Made by a program: the position numbers and the translations under genes. Positions 52,373 through 61,237 of a DNA stretch of 64,000 bases are shown piece after piece. Under the pieces are notes generated by a model. The model was not told the origin of the DNA. It worked only from the letters and a program-made list of their open reading frames with translations, and did no database searches. Origin of the DNA: CAUSKK01 sp963532425 (GTDB lineage: Bacteria > Pseudomonadota > Gammaproteobacteria > Cardiobacteriales > Cardiobacteriaceae); assembly GCA_963532425.1 (NCBI GenBank), contig CAUSKK010000012.1, positions 8,827 to 72,826 of the forward strand. Reading direction: 5' to 3'. Each line of letters begins with the position of its first letter. The first letter of the stretch is position 1.

Positions 52373-53982
52373 GAAGCGCTTCCTTCTAATTAATTCCCAG
52401 CGAAGCGCTCCCCCCTCCTGCCCTCCGCTCCAGCCTAAAGAAGCAAAGCGCTTCCCTTGGGGCCGGGGCCAATGACGATTACTAAAATACCGAAGCGCTT
52501 CCCCCTCCCGTCCCACGCTCCAGCCTAAAGAAGCAAAGCGCTTCCCTTGGGGCCGGGGCCGATGACGATTTCCAAAATACCGAAGCGCTTCCCCCCCAAA
52601 TGAAGCGCTCCCTGATTTCCACCGGCCGAGCGCTTTATTTAAAACGACCTTTTGGGAACGAAGCGCTTCCCCCGGCCCGCCGAGAAAGAAGCGCTCCCCT
52701 CGAACAGCCCGGCCCCAAATGCTAAAGCGCTTCCTCTGGAACGAGCGCCCGGCGGGAAGCGCTTCTAGCAGTACGCCCAGAACGAAGCGCTTCGTGCCGG
52801 AAAGCCTTTTCCCAGCGAAGCGCTTCCTCCAATCGAAGCTCTCCCCCTTTCAGCCGCCAGAAAATCTTTTTTCCCAGCTCGAAGCGCTTCCCCCCCGGCC
52901 GAAGCAAACCCAGCACAATCACCGCTTCTTTCCGCGCCGGTTTTTAAAATGAAGCGCTCCCCTTATCTCAAATAGCGAAGCGCTTCGACCTCCCGCCCTG
53001 CCAAGAATGAAGTGCTTCCCTCCGAACAGCACAGCCCCAAATGCCGAAGCGCTTCCTCTTGGGTTCCTCCTTCATTAACGAAAAAAACGCCGGGCCCCCA
53101 GCGCTTCCCCTTTTTCCAGCAACCAGAAAATCTATCCCCTCAGAGCGAAGCGCTTCTTCCCTTCTTCCAATCGAAGCGCTTCCCCCAAACGGCCCGACCG
53201 AGCATGTCGAAGCGCTTCCCTGTCTGGCCCCTTGGAAATGAAGCACTCCCCCCGGCCCGTGCTTCGCCCTAAAAGGAATGGCTGTTTCACGCCGAAGCGC
53301 TTCTTCCCAATTAAAGCGCTCCTTTTTTTGGCGGCCGGGAAATCTGTTTTCCCAGCTCGAAGCGCTTCCTCCTGCTAGCCCAGCCAAAGCGCTTCTTTCC
53401 CGCACTGGTTTTCAAAACGAAGCGCTTCCCCTAGTCTTCTGGGCCGAAGCGCTTCCCTTTTTGGCTACCGGAAAATCTAGCTCCTCAGACCGAAGCGCTT
53501 CATTGTCAGAAGCCTTTATAGAAATAAAGCGCTTCATCTGGAATAAGTTCCCAGCGATAAGCGCTTCTTGCTCATTGAACCCATCGAAGCGCTTCCTGAT
53601 TTCCACCGGCCGAAGCGCTTCGCCGGAACCAGGTCGGCGGGGGGGAAGCGCTCCCTCTACTGGCTAGGCAAAAAGAAGAACGGCCCGGGGCCGAGGGTGA
53701 TTTCCAAAATACCGAAGCGCTTCATTCAGAACAGCTTCTTCAGCGGGAAGCGCTTCCTTATTCCCACCGGCCGAAGCGCTTCGGTTTAAAGAGCGCCTAG
53801 GGCATGAAGCGCTTCGTTTAGAACAATCTTCTCAGGTTGAAGCGCTTCCCTCTTTTTCGGCCGTCGGAAAATCTTTCTGCCCAGCGGGAAGCGCTTCAGT
53901 TAAATCACCTTTCGCCAACGAAGCGCTTCCCCCGGCCCGGGGCTTGGGGCCCGGAACCGGGCCGGTGGAACGGAAGCGCTCC
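52373..53982. repeat. GAAGCGCTTC palindrome array 4 (convergent intergenic)
   Basis: About 27 perfect copies plus many variants in 1.6 kb, the largest array of the window. A 90-bp segment is tandemly duplicated (landmark CAGCCTAAAG at 52431 and 52521), and its tail (TTCCAAAATACC before a palindrome) recurs near 53701. Variants with an A instead of the leading G or with CTCC at the end are frequent. It is bounded by the pncA terminator (plus) and the terminator of a minus-strand gene. I see no gene in this stretch. Confidence 0.92.
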
Positions 53983-53994
53983 CTTCGGGCCAGA

Positions 53995-54020
53995 AAAAAC
54001 CCCGCCGAAGCGGGGTTTTG
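53995..54020 (-). terminator. Rho-independent terminator (bidirectional)
   Basis: AAAACCCCGC, loop CGAA, GCGGGGTTTT, right after the stop of the minus-strand gene at 54028 and just inside the array edge. Confidence 0.88.
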
Positions 54021-54027
54021 GGGGGGC

Positions 54028-54369
54028 CTAGTTTTTATCCAAATCCACCCGGTATTCCACCGTGTGGCCGTGTTTCAGTTCCAGCGAAATGTCCATTTCA
54101 TCTTCGCCGCGCTCCAGCTTGATGTCGCCGTCCTTGTCGTCCACATCGACTTCCTTCAGCTGGTAGCCGTGCTTCTCGGCCTGGGCGATGGCCTGTTGGG
54201 CCAACTGGCGCACCTTGCCGTTCGGCACCTTATAGCGGATTTCATAGTCGCCGCCGTCGTGCTTGGCCTTGAGCAGCCGGGCGCCCGGGGGCTGGTAGAT
54301 TTCTGCCGGAATGGACGCCGCGCCGGCGACGCCGGCCAGCAGGCCCAGAATCAACAGAGTTTTTTTCAT
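54028..54369 (-). CDS. Small secreted protein, paralog 1 of a tandem trio
   Basis: 113 residues. Signal peptide MKKTLLILGLLAGVAGA, then IPAEIYQPPGARLL, a DYEIRYKVPNGKVRQLAQQA strand-helix unit, AEKHGYQLKEVDVDD, and a final EMDISLELKHGHTVEYRVDL. It shares the pattern P-x-E-[IV]-x-x-P-x-[GD]-A, a G-x-[IL]-x-x-[IV]-x-x-L-A-x-Q-A helix, an A-E-x-x-G-Y turn and two closing strands with the next two genes. No Cys. Ribosome site GGAG. Family not recognised; the fold looks like a small α/β periplasmic domain. Confidence 0.65.
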   Translation of the reverse strand: MKKTLLILGLLAGVAGAASIPAEIYQPPGARLLKAKHDGGDYEIRYKVPNGKVRQLAQQAIAQAEKHGYQLKEVDVDDKDGDIKLERGEDEMDISLELKHGHTVEYRVDLDKN

Positions 54370-54380
54370 GGTCGGTCTCC

Positions 54381-54725
54381 TTAGTTACCGTTTTGTTCAA
54401 GTTTTACCACGTAGCTGATGGCGCCGCTGCTGCTGTCGATGCTGATTTGCAGGGTTTTATCGCCCTTCTCCAGCACCAGCGCCGCCGCCTGGTCGCTCAC
54501 CTGATTTTCCACGGATTTATAGCCCTGGGCCTCGGCCCTGGCCCGGGCCTGGGCGGCCAAATCGCTGATTTTGCCGCTCTTGAGCTTGTAGCTGCCCTGG
54601 AATTTGCCGTTTTTGCTGTACACGGTGTCGGTCTGGGCCCCGCTGGGCACCAGCACCTCGCTGGGCACCACCTGGGCCCAGCCGTTTGCGGCCAGCAGGG
54701 CCGCCAGTAGTAGGGATTTCCTCAT
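54381..54725 (-). CDS. Small secreted protein, paralog 2 of a tandem trio
   Basis: 114 residues. Signal peptide MRKSLLLAALLAANGWAQ, then VPSEVLVPSGAQ, FQGSYKLKSGKISDLAAQAR, ARAEAQGYKS, and closing strands LVLEKGDKTLQISID and ISYVVKLEQ. It lies 11 bp upstream of paralog 1 and 24 bp downstream of paralog 3, so the three form one short operon. Same fold pattern as its neighbours at low identity, indicating old duplications. Confidence 0.65.
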   Translation of the reverse strand: MRKSLLLAALLAANGWAQVVPSEVLVPSGAQTDTVYSKNGKFQGSYKLKSGKISDLAAQARARAEAQGYKSVENQVSDQAAALVLEKGDKTLQISIDSSSGAISYVVKLEQNGN

Positions 54726-54749
54726 AAAATTTCCTTTTTTATTAATGGA

Positions 54750-55127
54750 CTAGCGCAGGGCCTTGCGTTTGTTCACCGACAGCTCATGGTCGAGCTCCAC
54801 GGCATATTCGATGCCGTCGCCGGTGTCCTGGAGGCTAATCATCAGCACCTGATGGTCGCCCTTTTCCAGCAGCATGGTGGCGCTGTCGGTGCCGATGTCG
54901 CTCTGGGCCAGGGTGTAGCCCCGGCTTTCGGCCTGGCGCTGGGCGGCGGCGGCAATGCTGGCCAGGTCGCCGCTGAGGTGGTAGATGCCGTCAAAATCGC
55001 CCGGCGCCGACTCCTCGGCGATGACCTGGGCATCGGCAGGCAAATAGATTTCCACGGGGGCCCGGCCCCAGGCGGACGGTAGAGAGGCCAGGCCGAAGCC
55101 CAGCAGTAGGATGAGAGATTTACGCAT
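54750..55127 (-). CDS. Small secreted protein, paralog 3 of a tandem trio
   Basis: 125 residues. Signal peptide MRKSLILLLGFGLASLPSAWG, then APVEIYLPADAQVI, FDGIYHLSGDLASIAAAAQR, AESRGYTLAQSD, and closing strands MLLEKGDHQVLMISLQ and GIEYAVELDHE. It has a basic C-terminal extension (KRKALR) absent from the other two. First gene of the trio, 18 bp after the purine permease stop, so it may share that transcript. Confidence 0.65.
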   Translation of the reverse strand: MRKSLILLLGFGLASLPSAWGRAPVEIYLPADAQVIAEESAPGDFDGIYHLSGDLASIAAAAQRQAESRGYTLAQSDIGTDSATMLLEKGDHQVLMISLQDTGDGIEYAVELDHELSVNKRKALR

Positions 55128-55145
55128 CGCTGATACTCCTATAGG

Positions 55146-56441
55146 TTAGAGGAAAATCAGGCGGGCCAGCAGTATGGCCGTCAGCGTCAGAACGCCGCCG
55201 TTGATTTCCCGCGCTTTGCCGGTGAGCACTTTAATCACCGTAAAGCTAATGAAGCCGATGGTAATGCCGTCGGCGATGGAATAGGTTAGCGGAATCATTA
55301 GGAAAGTTAAAGCAACCGGGGCGGCCTCGGAAACGTCGTCCCAGCGAATGTCGGTGAGGGCGTGCATCATCAGAATGGCCACGTAGAGAATGGCGCCGCT
55401 GGTGGCATAGCTGGGAATCATCGTGGCCAGCGGCGAAAAGAACAGGGCCAGCAGGAAGAGCAGGCCGGTGCTGACGGCCACCAGACCGGTGCGACCGCCC
55501 ACGGCCACGCCGGCGCTGCTTTCCACATAGCTGGTGGTGTTGGAGGTGCCGAGCAGGGCGCCGACGATGGTGGCGCTGCTGTCGGCGAGCAGGGCCTTTT
55601 TCAACCGGGGAATCTGGCCGTTCTGGCTGAGGCCGGCCCGTTCGCTGACGCCAATCAGGGTGCCGGCGGTGTCAAATAAATCGACGAAGAAAAAGGCAAA
55701 GACCACGCTCAGCAGGGCCGGCTGCAGGGCGCCGACGATGTCCAGCTGGAGCAGGGTGGGGGCCAGCGACGGCGGCAGTGCCAGCAGGGTGGCCGGCAGC
55801 TGGTTATGGCCGCAGAGGACGCCGAGGCCGGCAATGATAAAGACCGTCCACATCACCGCGCCGCGCAGCCGTAGCTGGCTCAGGCCGATGATGAGGAAGA
55901 GGCCGAGGAAGGTCATCAGCGCCGGGAACTGGCCGAGGTTGCCCAGGTGCACCAGGGTGGCTTCGCTGGCGACGATGATGCCGCCGCTCTGCAGGGCGAT
56001 GAAGCCGAGGAAGGCCCCGATGCCGGCGCCGATGGATTTCTTCAGGGCCGCCGGAATGGCGTTAATCAGCCACTCGCGCACTTTAAAGAGGCTAATCAGC
56101 ACGAAGGCCACGCCGGACAGGAAGACGCAGCCCAGGGCCACCGGCCAGGGCTGGCCCATTTTCAGCACGACGGTGTAGGTGAAGAAGGCGTTCAGGCCCA
56201 TGCCCGGGGCCAGGGCAATGGGCAGGTTGGCATAGAAGCCCATGATGAACGAGCCCAGGGCCGCCGCCAGACAGGTGGCGACGAAGACGGCGTTTTTGTC
56301 CATGCCGGTTTGGGCCAGCATGGCCGGATTGACAAAAATAATGTAGGCCATGGTGAGAAAGGTGGTCAGGCCGGCCAGCAGCTCGGTTTTCACGGTGGTG
56401 CCGTGGGCGCGCAGCTGAAAGCATTTGTCCAGTAATGACAT
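55146..56441 (-). CDS. Adenine/guanine/hypoxanthine permease (AzgA-like NCS2)
   Basis: 431 residues from the ATG at 56441, which has GGAGGATTCCC upstream; the longer frame from 56468 lacks a ribosome site. Around 12-14 membrane helices. The family imports purine bases by proton symport across the inner membrane. Motifs: TELLAGLTTFLTMAYIIFVNP at the N-terminus (shown in part), APGMGLNAFFTYTVV, FVDLFDTAGTLIGV and LLGTSNTTSYVESSAGVAVGG. These match PbuG/GhxP/AdeP-type proteins; the exact base cannot be told. Confidence 0.92.
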   Translation of the reverse strand: MSLLDKCFQLRAHGTTVKTELLAGLTTFLTMAYIIFVNPAMLAQTGMDKNAVFVATCLAAALGSFIMGFYANLPIALAPGMGLNAFFTYTVVLKMGQPWPVALGCVFLSGVAFVLISLFKVREWLINAIPAALKKSIGAGIGAFLGFIALQSGGIIVASEATLVHLGNLGQFPALMTFLGLFLIIGLSQLRLRGAVMWTVFIIAGLGVLCGHNQLPATLLALPPSLAPTLLQLDIVGALQPALLSVVFAFFFVDLFDTAGTLIGVSERAGLSQNGQIPRLKKALLADSSATIVGALLGTSNTTSYVESSAGVAVGGRTGLVAVSTGLLFLLALFFSPLATMIPSYATSGAILYVAILMMHALTDIRWDDVSEAAPVALTFLMIPLTYSIADGITIGFISFTVIKVLTGKAREINGGVLTLTAILLARLIFL

Positions 56442-56505
56442 GGGAATCCTCCGTTGTGAAAAAGGCAAAAATTATAGAATGGCCGCCATTTGACGACGAA
56501 TTTCC

Positions 56506-57141
56506 ATGCAACTGATGAGTCCGGCCGCCGTGGCCGAAGCCTTCCGCCGCTGGCAGGCCCAGAATCCCCAACCCACCACCGAACTGCGCTACCGCAATCC
56601 CTTTGAACTGCTGCTGGCGGTGATGCTCTCCGCCCAGGCCACCGATAAAAGTGTCAATCGGGCCACGGCCAGCCTCTTTGCCGTCGCCGCCGACCCGGCC
56701 GCCGTGCTGGCCCTGGGCGAGGACGGTCTCAAGGCCCATATTCGCCACATCGGCCTGTTCAACAGCAAGGCCGCGAATATTCTGAAAACCTGCCGCATTC
56801 TGCTTGATGAACACGGCGGCCAGGTGCCCGCCGACCGCGCCGCCCTGGAAGCGCTTCCCGGCGTCGGCCGCAAAACCGCCAACGTGGTGCTAAACACGGC
56901 CTTCGGCTGGCCGACGCTGGCGGTGGATACCCACGTTTTCCGTCTGGCCAACCGCAGCGGCATCGGCCCCGGCCCGACGGTGGCCGCCGTGGAACGGGCG
57001 CTGCTGGCCCGGGTGCCGGCGGCCTATCGGCTTCATGCCCATAACTGGCTGGTGCTGCACGGCCGCTATGTCTGCACCGCCCGGGCGCCCCGCTGTGCCG
57101 GCTGTCTGATTGAGGATTTATGTCCGCGCAACGGCCTTTGA
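56506..57141 (+). CDS. nth: Endonuclease III
   Basis: 211 residues. Nth is a bifunctional DNA glycosylase/AP lyase removing oxidised pyrimidines. The helix-hairpin-helix LPGVGRKTANVVLN carries the catalytic Lys123; Asp141 is in VDTHVFRLANR; a C-x6-C-x2-C-x5-C set near the C-terminus (CTARAPRCAGCLIEDLC) binds the 4Fe-4S cluster. A perfect GAAGCGCTTC (56848-56857) encodes the E-A-L just before PGVG. No strong ribosome site is visible. Divergent from the permease. Confidence 0.95.
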   Translation: MQLMSPAAVAEAFRRWQAQNPQPTTELRYRNPFELLLAVMLSAQATDKSVNRATASLFAVAADPAAVLALGEDGLKAHIRHIGLFNSKAANILKTCRILLDEHGGQVPADRAALEALPGVGRKTANVVLNTAFGWPTLAVDTHVFRLANRSGIGPGPTVAAVERALLARVPAAYRLHAHNWLVLHGRYVCTARAPRCAGCLIEDLCPRNGL

Positions 57142-57237
57142 AGGCCGGGGCGAGCGGGCGCCTTCGGCTAAAATAGCCGGTTTTAGTCGCTCCGGCGCCG
57201 GCGGGCGCGGGCAAAACAAGCACAAAAGGACATCAAG

Positions 57238-58416
57238 ATGCAGAATTTATTGCAGGAATTAAAACGTGGCAGCGCGGACTTCATCGGCGAGGACGAACTG
57301 CGCGAAAAACTGGAAAAAGGTCAGAAACTGCGCGTCAAACTGGGCATGGACCCGACGGCGCCGGATTTGCACTTCGGCCACACGGTGGTGCTGAACAAGC
57401 TGCGCCAGTTCCAGCAGGCCGGCCACACGGTGCTGTTCCTGATTGGCGATTTCACCGCCCAAATCGGCGACCCCTCCGGCAAGAGCGCCACCCGGCCGCC
57501 GCTGTCGGCGGAGCAGGTGCTGGCCAACGCCGAAACCTACAAGGCCCAGGTCTTTAAAATCCTCGACCCGGAAAAAACCGAGGTGGTCTTCAACTCCCAG
57601 TGGATGGGGGCCATGGGCGCCACCGATATGATTCGCCTGGCCGCCAAATACACCGTGGCCCAGCTGCTGGAGCGGGACGATTTCCACAAGCGCTACACGG
57701 AAAACCGGCCCATCGCCGTGCACGAGCTGCTCTATCCGCTGACCCAGGGCTATGATTCGGTCGCCCTGCGCGCCGATGTGGAGCTGGGCGGCACTGACCA
57801 GAAATTCAATCTGCTCGTCGGCCGCGAGCTGCAGCGGGAATACGGCCAGAGCCCCCAGGCGGTCATCACCATGCCCATTCTGGAGGGCCTCGACGGCGTG
57901 CAGAAGATGTCCAAATCCCTGGGCAACTACATCGGCATCTTCGACCCACCGGCGGAAATGTTCGGCAAAATCATGTCCATCTCCGACGAGCTGATGTGGC
58001 GCTGGTTCCAGCTGCTGTCCTTCCGACCGCTGGCGGAGATTGAAGCGCTTCGCCAGCAGGCCGCCGGCGGGCGCAATCCGCGCGACATTAAATTTGAACT
58101 GGCCCGGGAGCTGGTAGAGCGCTTCCACAGTGCCAGCGCCGCCGAGGCGGCCCAGCAGGCCTTTGTCCAGCGCTTCGCCCGCAACGAAATTCCCGAGGAT
58201 TTGGAGGAAATTTGTCTGCCGGCCCAGCCCCTGGCCAATCTGCTCAAGGCCGCCGGCCTCGCCGACAGCACCTCCCAGGCCCGGCGCGACCTGGACAGCG
58301 GCGCCGTCAAAATCGACGGGGACAAAGTCAGCGACAGGGATTTGCTCCTGCCCGCCGGCTGGGCCGGGGTCATTCAGATTGGCAAACGCAAGATGAAACG
58401 GGTGGTTATCCAATGA
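57238..58416 (+). CDS. tyrS: Tyrosyl-tRNA synthetase
   Basis: 392 residues, the TyrZ-like length class. It charges tRNA-Tyr. Class I motifs: HFGHTVVL (HIGH) and KMSKSLGNYIG (KMSKS); the tyrosine pocket includes GTDQKFNLLVGRELQ. A C-terminal S4 domain follows (QARRDLDSGAVKIDGDKVSD). AAAGGACATC precedes the ATG. A palindrome near 58042 encodes EAL in IEALRQQ. The stop overlaps the next gene by 4 bp. Confidence 0.95.
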   Translation: MQNLLQELKRGSADFIGEDELREKLEKGQKLRVKLGMDPTAPDLHFGHTVVLNKLRQFQQAGHTVLFLIGDFTAQIGDPSGKSATRPPLSAEQVLANAETYKAQVFKILDPEKTEVVFNSQWMGAMGATDMIRLAAKYTVAQLLERDDFHKRYTENRPIAVHELLYPLTQGYDSVALRADVELGGTDQKFNLLVGRELQREYGQSPQAVITMPILEGLDGVQKMSKSLGNYIGIFDPPAEMFGKIMSISDELMWRWFQLLSFRPLAEIEALRQQAAGGRNPRDIKFELARELVERFHSASAAEAAQQAFVQRFARNEIPEDLEEICLPAQPLANLLKAAGLADSTSQARRDLDSGAVKIDGDKVSDRDLLLPAGWAGVIQIGKRKMKRVVIQ

Positions 58417-59801
58417 AGCGCTTCCTGCTCCTCCTCGGCCTAAGCGCTACGGTCGCCGCCCAGAATAATCCGCTGACGGCGCCCAATCCCAACCCGGCCA
58501 CGGCGCCAACCCCGGTCGCTCTGCCACCGCCCAATGGCAATCCGGCCCCCGGTGCGGACGCCGCCGGCCCCGAAGCGCTTCCCCCGGCCGCCGCCGGCAA
58601 CGATGCCAACGCCGGGGACGCAAGCAACGGCGAAGGCAACCGCAGCGCCCTGTTCCAGCACTATAAAAAGAGCATCTACCAGGTGCGCGCCATCAATACC
58701 GCCACCGGCCAGAAGCAGAGCATCGGCTCCGGCTTTCTCATCGGCGACGGCAGTTTCATCGCCACCAACTACCACGTCATCGCCCTGGCCGCCACCCGTC
58801 CCAATTTCAAACTGGACTACCTCGACCCGGACAATAGGCAGGGCGAAGTGGAACTGTTCGCCGTCGATGTCATCAACGACCTGGCCATTCTCAAGGCGCC
58901 CCGGCCCCTCGGCAGCGGCCTGAAATTTGCCGCCGGCCAGGAGCAGGGCGAAGCGCTCTTCTCCCTCGGCAATCCCCACGACCTGGGCTTTATCATCGTC
59001 GAGGGCAGCAACAACGGCTACCAGCAGAACGCATCAACGCCGCGCCTCATCTTCTCCGGCGCCCTCAACCCGGGCATGAGCGGCGGCCCAACCCTGAACG
59101 CCAAGGGCGAAGTGGTGGGCATCAACGTGGCCACCCAGGGCAACGGCCTCGGTTTCATCGTCCCGGTGGAAGCGCTGCAGAAACTGCAGGCGGAAAACCG
59201 CCAGAAGCAGGACATCAACGCCGCCATCGCCAGGCAGCTCAGCGATGACAACCGCCGCTATTTCGCCAAATTCTTCAGCGAAGCCTTCAAGAAAACCAGC
59301 ATGGGCAGCTTCCAGGTGCCGACGGAAATCAGCAACGACGTGCGCTGCTGGGACGCCTCGGCCGAACCGAAGCCGGAGGATTTGCTCGTGCGGGAAAATC
59401 TGGTCTGCCAGAACGAGCGCAGCATTTTCCTCAGCAACGATATGTATCTGGGCAATTTCGTCTACGGCTATACCAACGTCTACGCCCAGGAGAACATCAA
59501 CCCTATCCGCTTCTACACGCTCTATTCACGGTTCAATAACATCGACCCGGCGCCGCGCAGCACCAAGGACTATGGCCATTTCCGCTGCCAGTCGGACTTC
59601 GTTACCATCGCCGCCAAAACCTTCAAGGCCACCTACTGCATCCAGCCGACGAAGAAATACGAGGGCATCGGCGACGCCTACTTCAGCGCCTCCCAGGTGG
59701 GTGAGAAGAACAAGGGGTTCATCATCGAGGCCATCATCTTCGGCATTCAAACCGACCTGGCCAGCCAGGTTTTTGCCCATCTACTTAAGGAAATCAACTA
59801 A
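58413..59801 (+). CDS. Exported HtrA-like serine protease
   Basis: 462 residues from the ATG at 58413 (ATGA overlap with tyrS). Codons 2-4 are a palindrome copy (ATGAAGCGCTTC, giving MKRF), the start of a signal peptide ending near AAQ. A Pro/Ala/Asn-rich spacer (~18-75) is followed by a chymotrypsin-fold protease domain: His121 in ATNYHVIAL, Asp156 in NDLAIL, Ser223 in NPGMSGGPT. No PDZ domain is visible. Residues ~250-462 form a second domain of unknown type with four cysteines. Resembles DegP-type quality-control proteases but without PDZ; likely periplasmic. Confidence 0.8.
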   Translation: MKRFLLLLGLSATVAAQNNPLTAPNPNPATAPTPVALPPPNGNPAPGADAAGPEALPPAAAGNDANAGDASNGEGNRSALFQHYKKSIYQVRAINTATGQKQSIGSGFLIGDGSFIATNYHVIALAATRPNFKLDYLDPDNRQGEVELFAVDVINDLAILKAPRPLGSGLKFAAGQEQGEALFSLGNPHDLGFIIVEGSNNGYQQNASTPRLIFSGALNPGMSGGPTLNAKGEVVGINVATQGNGLGFIVPVEALQKLQAENRQKQDINAAIARQLSDDNRRYFAKFFSEAFKKTSMGSFQVPTEISNDVRCWDASAEPKPEDLLVRENLVCQNERSIFLSNDMYLGNFVYGYTNVYAQENINPIRFYTLYSRFNNIDPAPRSTKDYGHFRCQSDFVTIAAKTFKATYCIQPTKKYEGIGDAYFSASQVGEKNKGFIIEAIIFGIQTDLASQVFAHLLKEIN

Positions 59802-60364
59802 TGGAATCCAAGTCGCAACGTCTGCTGGCGCTGTTTCTGCTGTTTATGTGCGTCAGCACCATCATGCTGGATAACTATCTGGACTATGACCAGAGCTATA
59901 TCTTTAATTTCCAGCTGCTCTTCTATGTGCTGCTCACCATTACTGTCATTATCCTGACCCAGGCCCTGAGCTACGGCGTCATCACCCGCAGTGCCATTCC
60001 CATTTTTCCGCTGATTGGTTCCTTCAGCGTCTACTGCCTGCTGCTGCAGCTGGGGCTGGCGGCCAACACCTGGATTGCCTTCCAAACCGACTGGGACTTT
60101 AACGGCCTGGTGCATCTGCTCGCCTTCTGGTTCTACTACTGGCAGATGCTGGATTTCACCGACGGCAAGCGCCAGCTCACCATCATGGTGAGTCTGCCCA
60201 TTCTCTTTTTCACCACCTTCAGCTATCTCAGCGACAACCAGTTCTTCAACCGGCGGCCGGGCTCCTATCCGGTCTATGTGGAGCGGCTCTATGGCTTTGT
60301 GGTTAAGGACAGTCGGGTGAAAAGCATTGATGACTTTTTCGTAATAGAAAAAACCGAACAATAG
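59801..60364 (+). CDS. Integral membrane protein of unknown function
   Basis: 187 residues, with about four or five membrane helices (~6-24, 33-53, 62-85, 100-117, 125-145), then a soluble C-terminal tail rich in basic and aromatic residues. Its ATG overlaps the protease stop by one base (TAATG), so the two are co-translated and may act together at the membrane. Codon use is a little richer in A/T. Family not recognised. Confidence 0.7.
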   Translation: MESKSQRLLALFLLFMCVSTIMLDNYLDYDQSYIFNFQLLFYVLLTITVIILTQALSYGVITRSAIPIFPLIGSFSVYCLLLQLGLAANTWIAFQTDWDFNGLVHLLAFWFYYWQMLDFTDGKRQLTIMVSLPILFFTTFSYLSDNQFFNRRPGSYPVYVERLYGFVVKDSRVKSIDDFFVIEKTEQ

Positions 60365-60405
60365 TCTATAATCAATCTACTTTTTCAAACAACGAGGATA
60401 AAACC

Positions 60406-60879
60406 ATGAGTAACATCAAAATTGGCATCAGCAACGAACACCGGCTCGCCATTGCCGAGGGTCTGAAAAAAGTGCTGGCTGACACCTACACCCTCTATCT
60501 GAAAACCCATAATTATCACTGGAACGTGCGCGGGCCCATGTTCCGCAGCCTGCACCTGATGTTCGAGGAGCAGTACAACGAGCTGGCCGCTGCCGTCGAT
60601 GAGATTGCCGAGCGTATCCGCGCCCTGGACGTGCTGGCGCCGGGCTCCTACAAGGAATTTGCCCAGCTGACCAAAATTAAAGAGGGGGTTGGCAGCCACG
60701 ATGCCAATACCATGATTCGGGAGCTGGTGGAAGGTCAGGAACTGGTTAGCAGCACCTGCCGGGAAATCTTCGATGTGGTCGATGCGGCCAACGACCAGGC
60801 CACCGCCGACCTGCTCACCATCCGCATGCAAACCCACGAGAAAAATGCCTGGATGCTGCGTTCACTGCTGGCTGACTAG
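60406..60879 (+). CDS. dps: DNA-protection ferritin-like protein Dps
   Basis: 157 residues. Dps oxidises and stores iron and shields DNA in starvation. The ferroxidase site residues are in THNYHWNVRGPMF (His) and LHLMFEEQYNELAAAVDEIAERI (Asp/Glu), as in the family. GAGGATAAAACC precedes the ATG; a TATAAT box (60367-60372) lies upstream. The last 18 bp overlap the 3' end of the convergent gene. Confidence 0.95.
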   Translation: MSNIKIGISNEHRLAIAEGLKKVLADTYTLYLKTHNYHWNVRGPMFRSLHLMFEEQYNELAAAVDEIAERIRALDVLAPGSYKEFAQLTKIKEGVGSHDANTMIRELVEGQELVSSTCREIFDVVDAANDQATADLLTIRMQTHEKNAWMLRSLLAD

Positions 60880-61161
60880 GTTGAAATAGGCGTAGAAGTA
60901 GCGGCGGCCGGCATCGATGCGAAAGCTGATGTCCATGTCTTCCGCCACATAGCCGGAGGCGACGATGAGATTCAAAATCTCCTCGTCGCTTTTATTTTGG
61001 GCCTCGTGCAGGTTCACGGTGATGCACTCGCCGGAGATGATTTCGCCGGCGCGGCTGACGCGGAATTTTTGGTAGAGGCCGGTCAATTCAAAGAGTGGAA
61101 ACTGGTGTTCCTCCAGCACTTCCATGCCGCTAAGCGGTTGAATTTCAGCAAATAAAGACAT
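60862..61161 (-). CDS. Small protein of unknown function
   Basis: 99 residues from the ATG at 61161 (ribosome site GGGAGGG); the open frame extends upstream through tRNA-derived repeats but has no reason to start there. No signal peptide. The sequence includes SLFAEIQPLSGMEVLEEHQF, an FRVSRAGEIISGECITVNL strand set and DEEILNLIVASGYVAEDMDI, a compact cytosolic α/β pattern. Convergent with dps, overlapping it by 18 bp. A minus-strand TATAAT (61192-61197) lies 30 bases upstream. Family not recognised. Confidence 0.6.
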   Translation of the reverse strand: MSLFAEIQPLSGMEVLEEHQFPLFELTGLYQKFRVSRAGEIISGECITVNLHEAQNKSDEEILNLIVASGYVAEDMDISFRIDAGRRYFYAYFNLVSQQ

Positions 61162-61187
61162 AAACGCCCTCCCGGGGCCAAAAAAAA

Positions 61188-61215
61188 TTGACATTATAGA
61201 AGCGCTCCCTAATAA
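61188..61215 (+). promoter_or_regulatory. Promoter reading toward the tRNA-Leu
   Basis: TTGACA (61188-61193), 16-base spacer, TAATAA (61210-61215). It overlaps a TATAAT on the opposite strand. Transcription would pass through the 43-bp repeats before tRNA-Leu. Confidence 0.6.
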
Positions 61216-61237
61216 TGCCGGGACTTTCCGGCCCGGT

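Noticed and set aside
52373..53982. CRISPR array
   Set aside because: The repeat is only 10 bp, spacing is irregular, spacers are partly duplicated and no cas gene is present.
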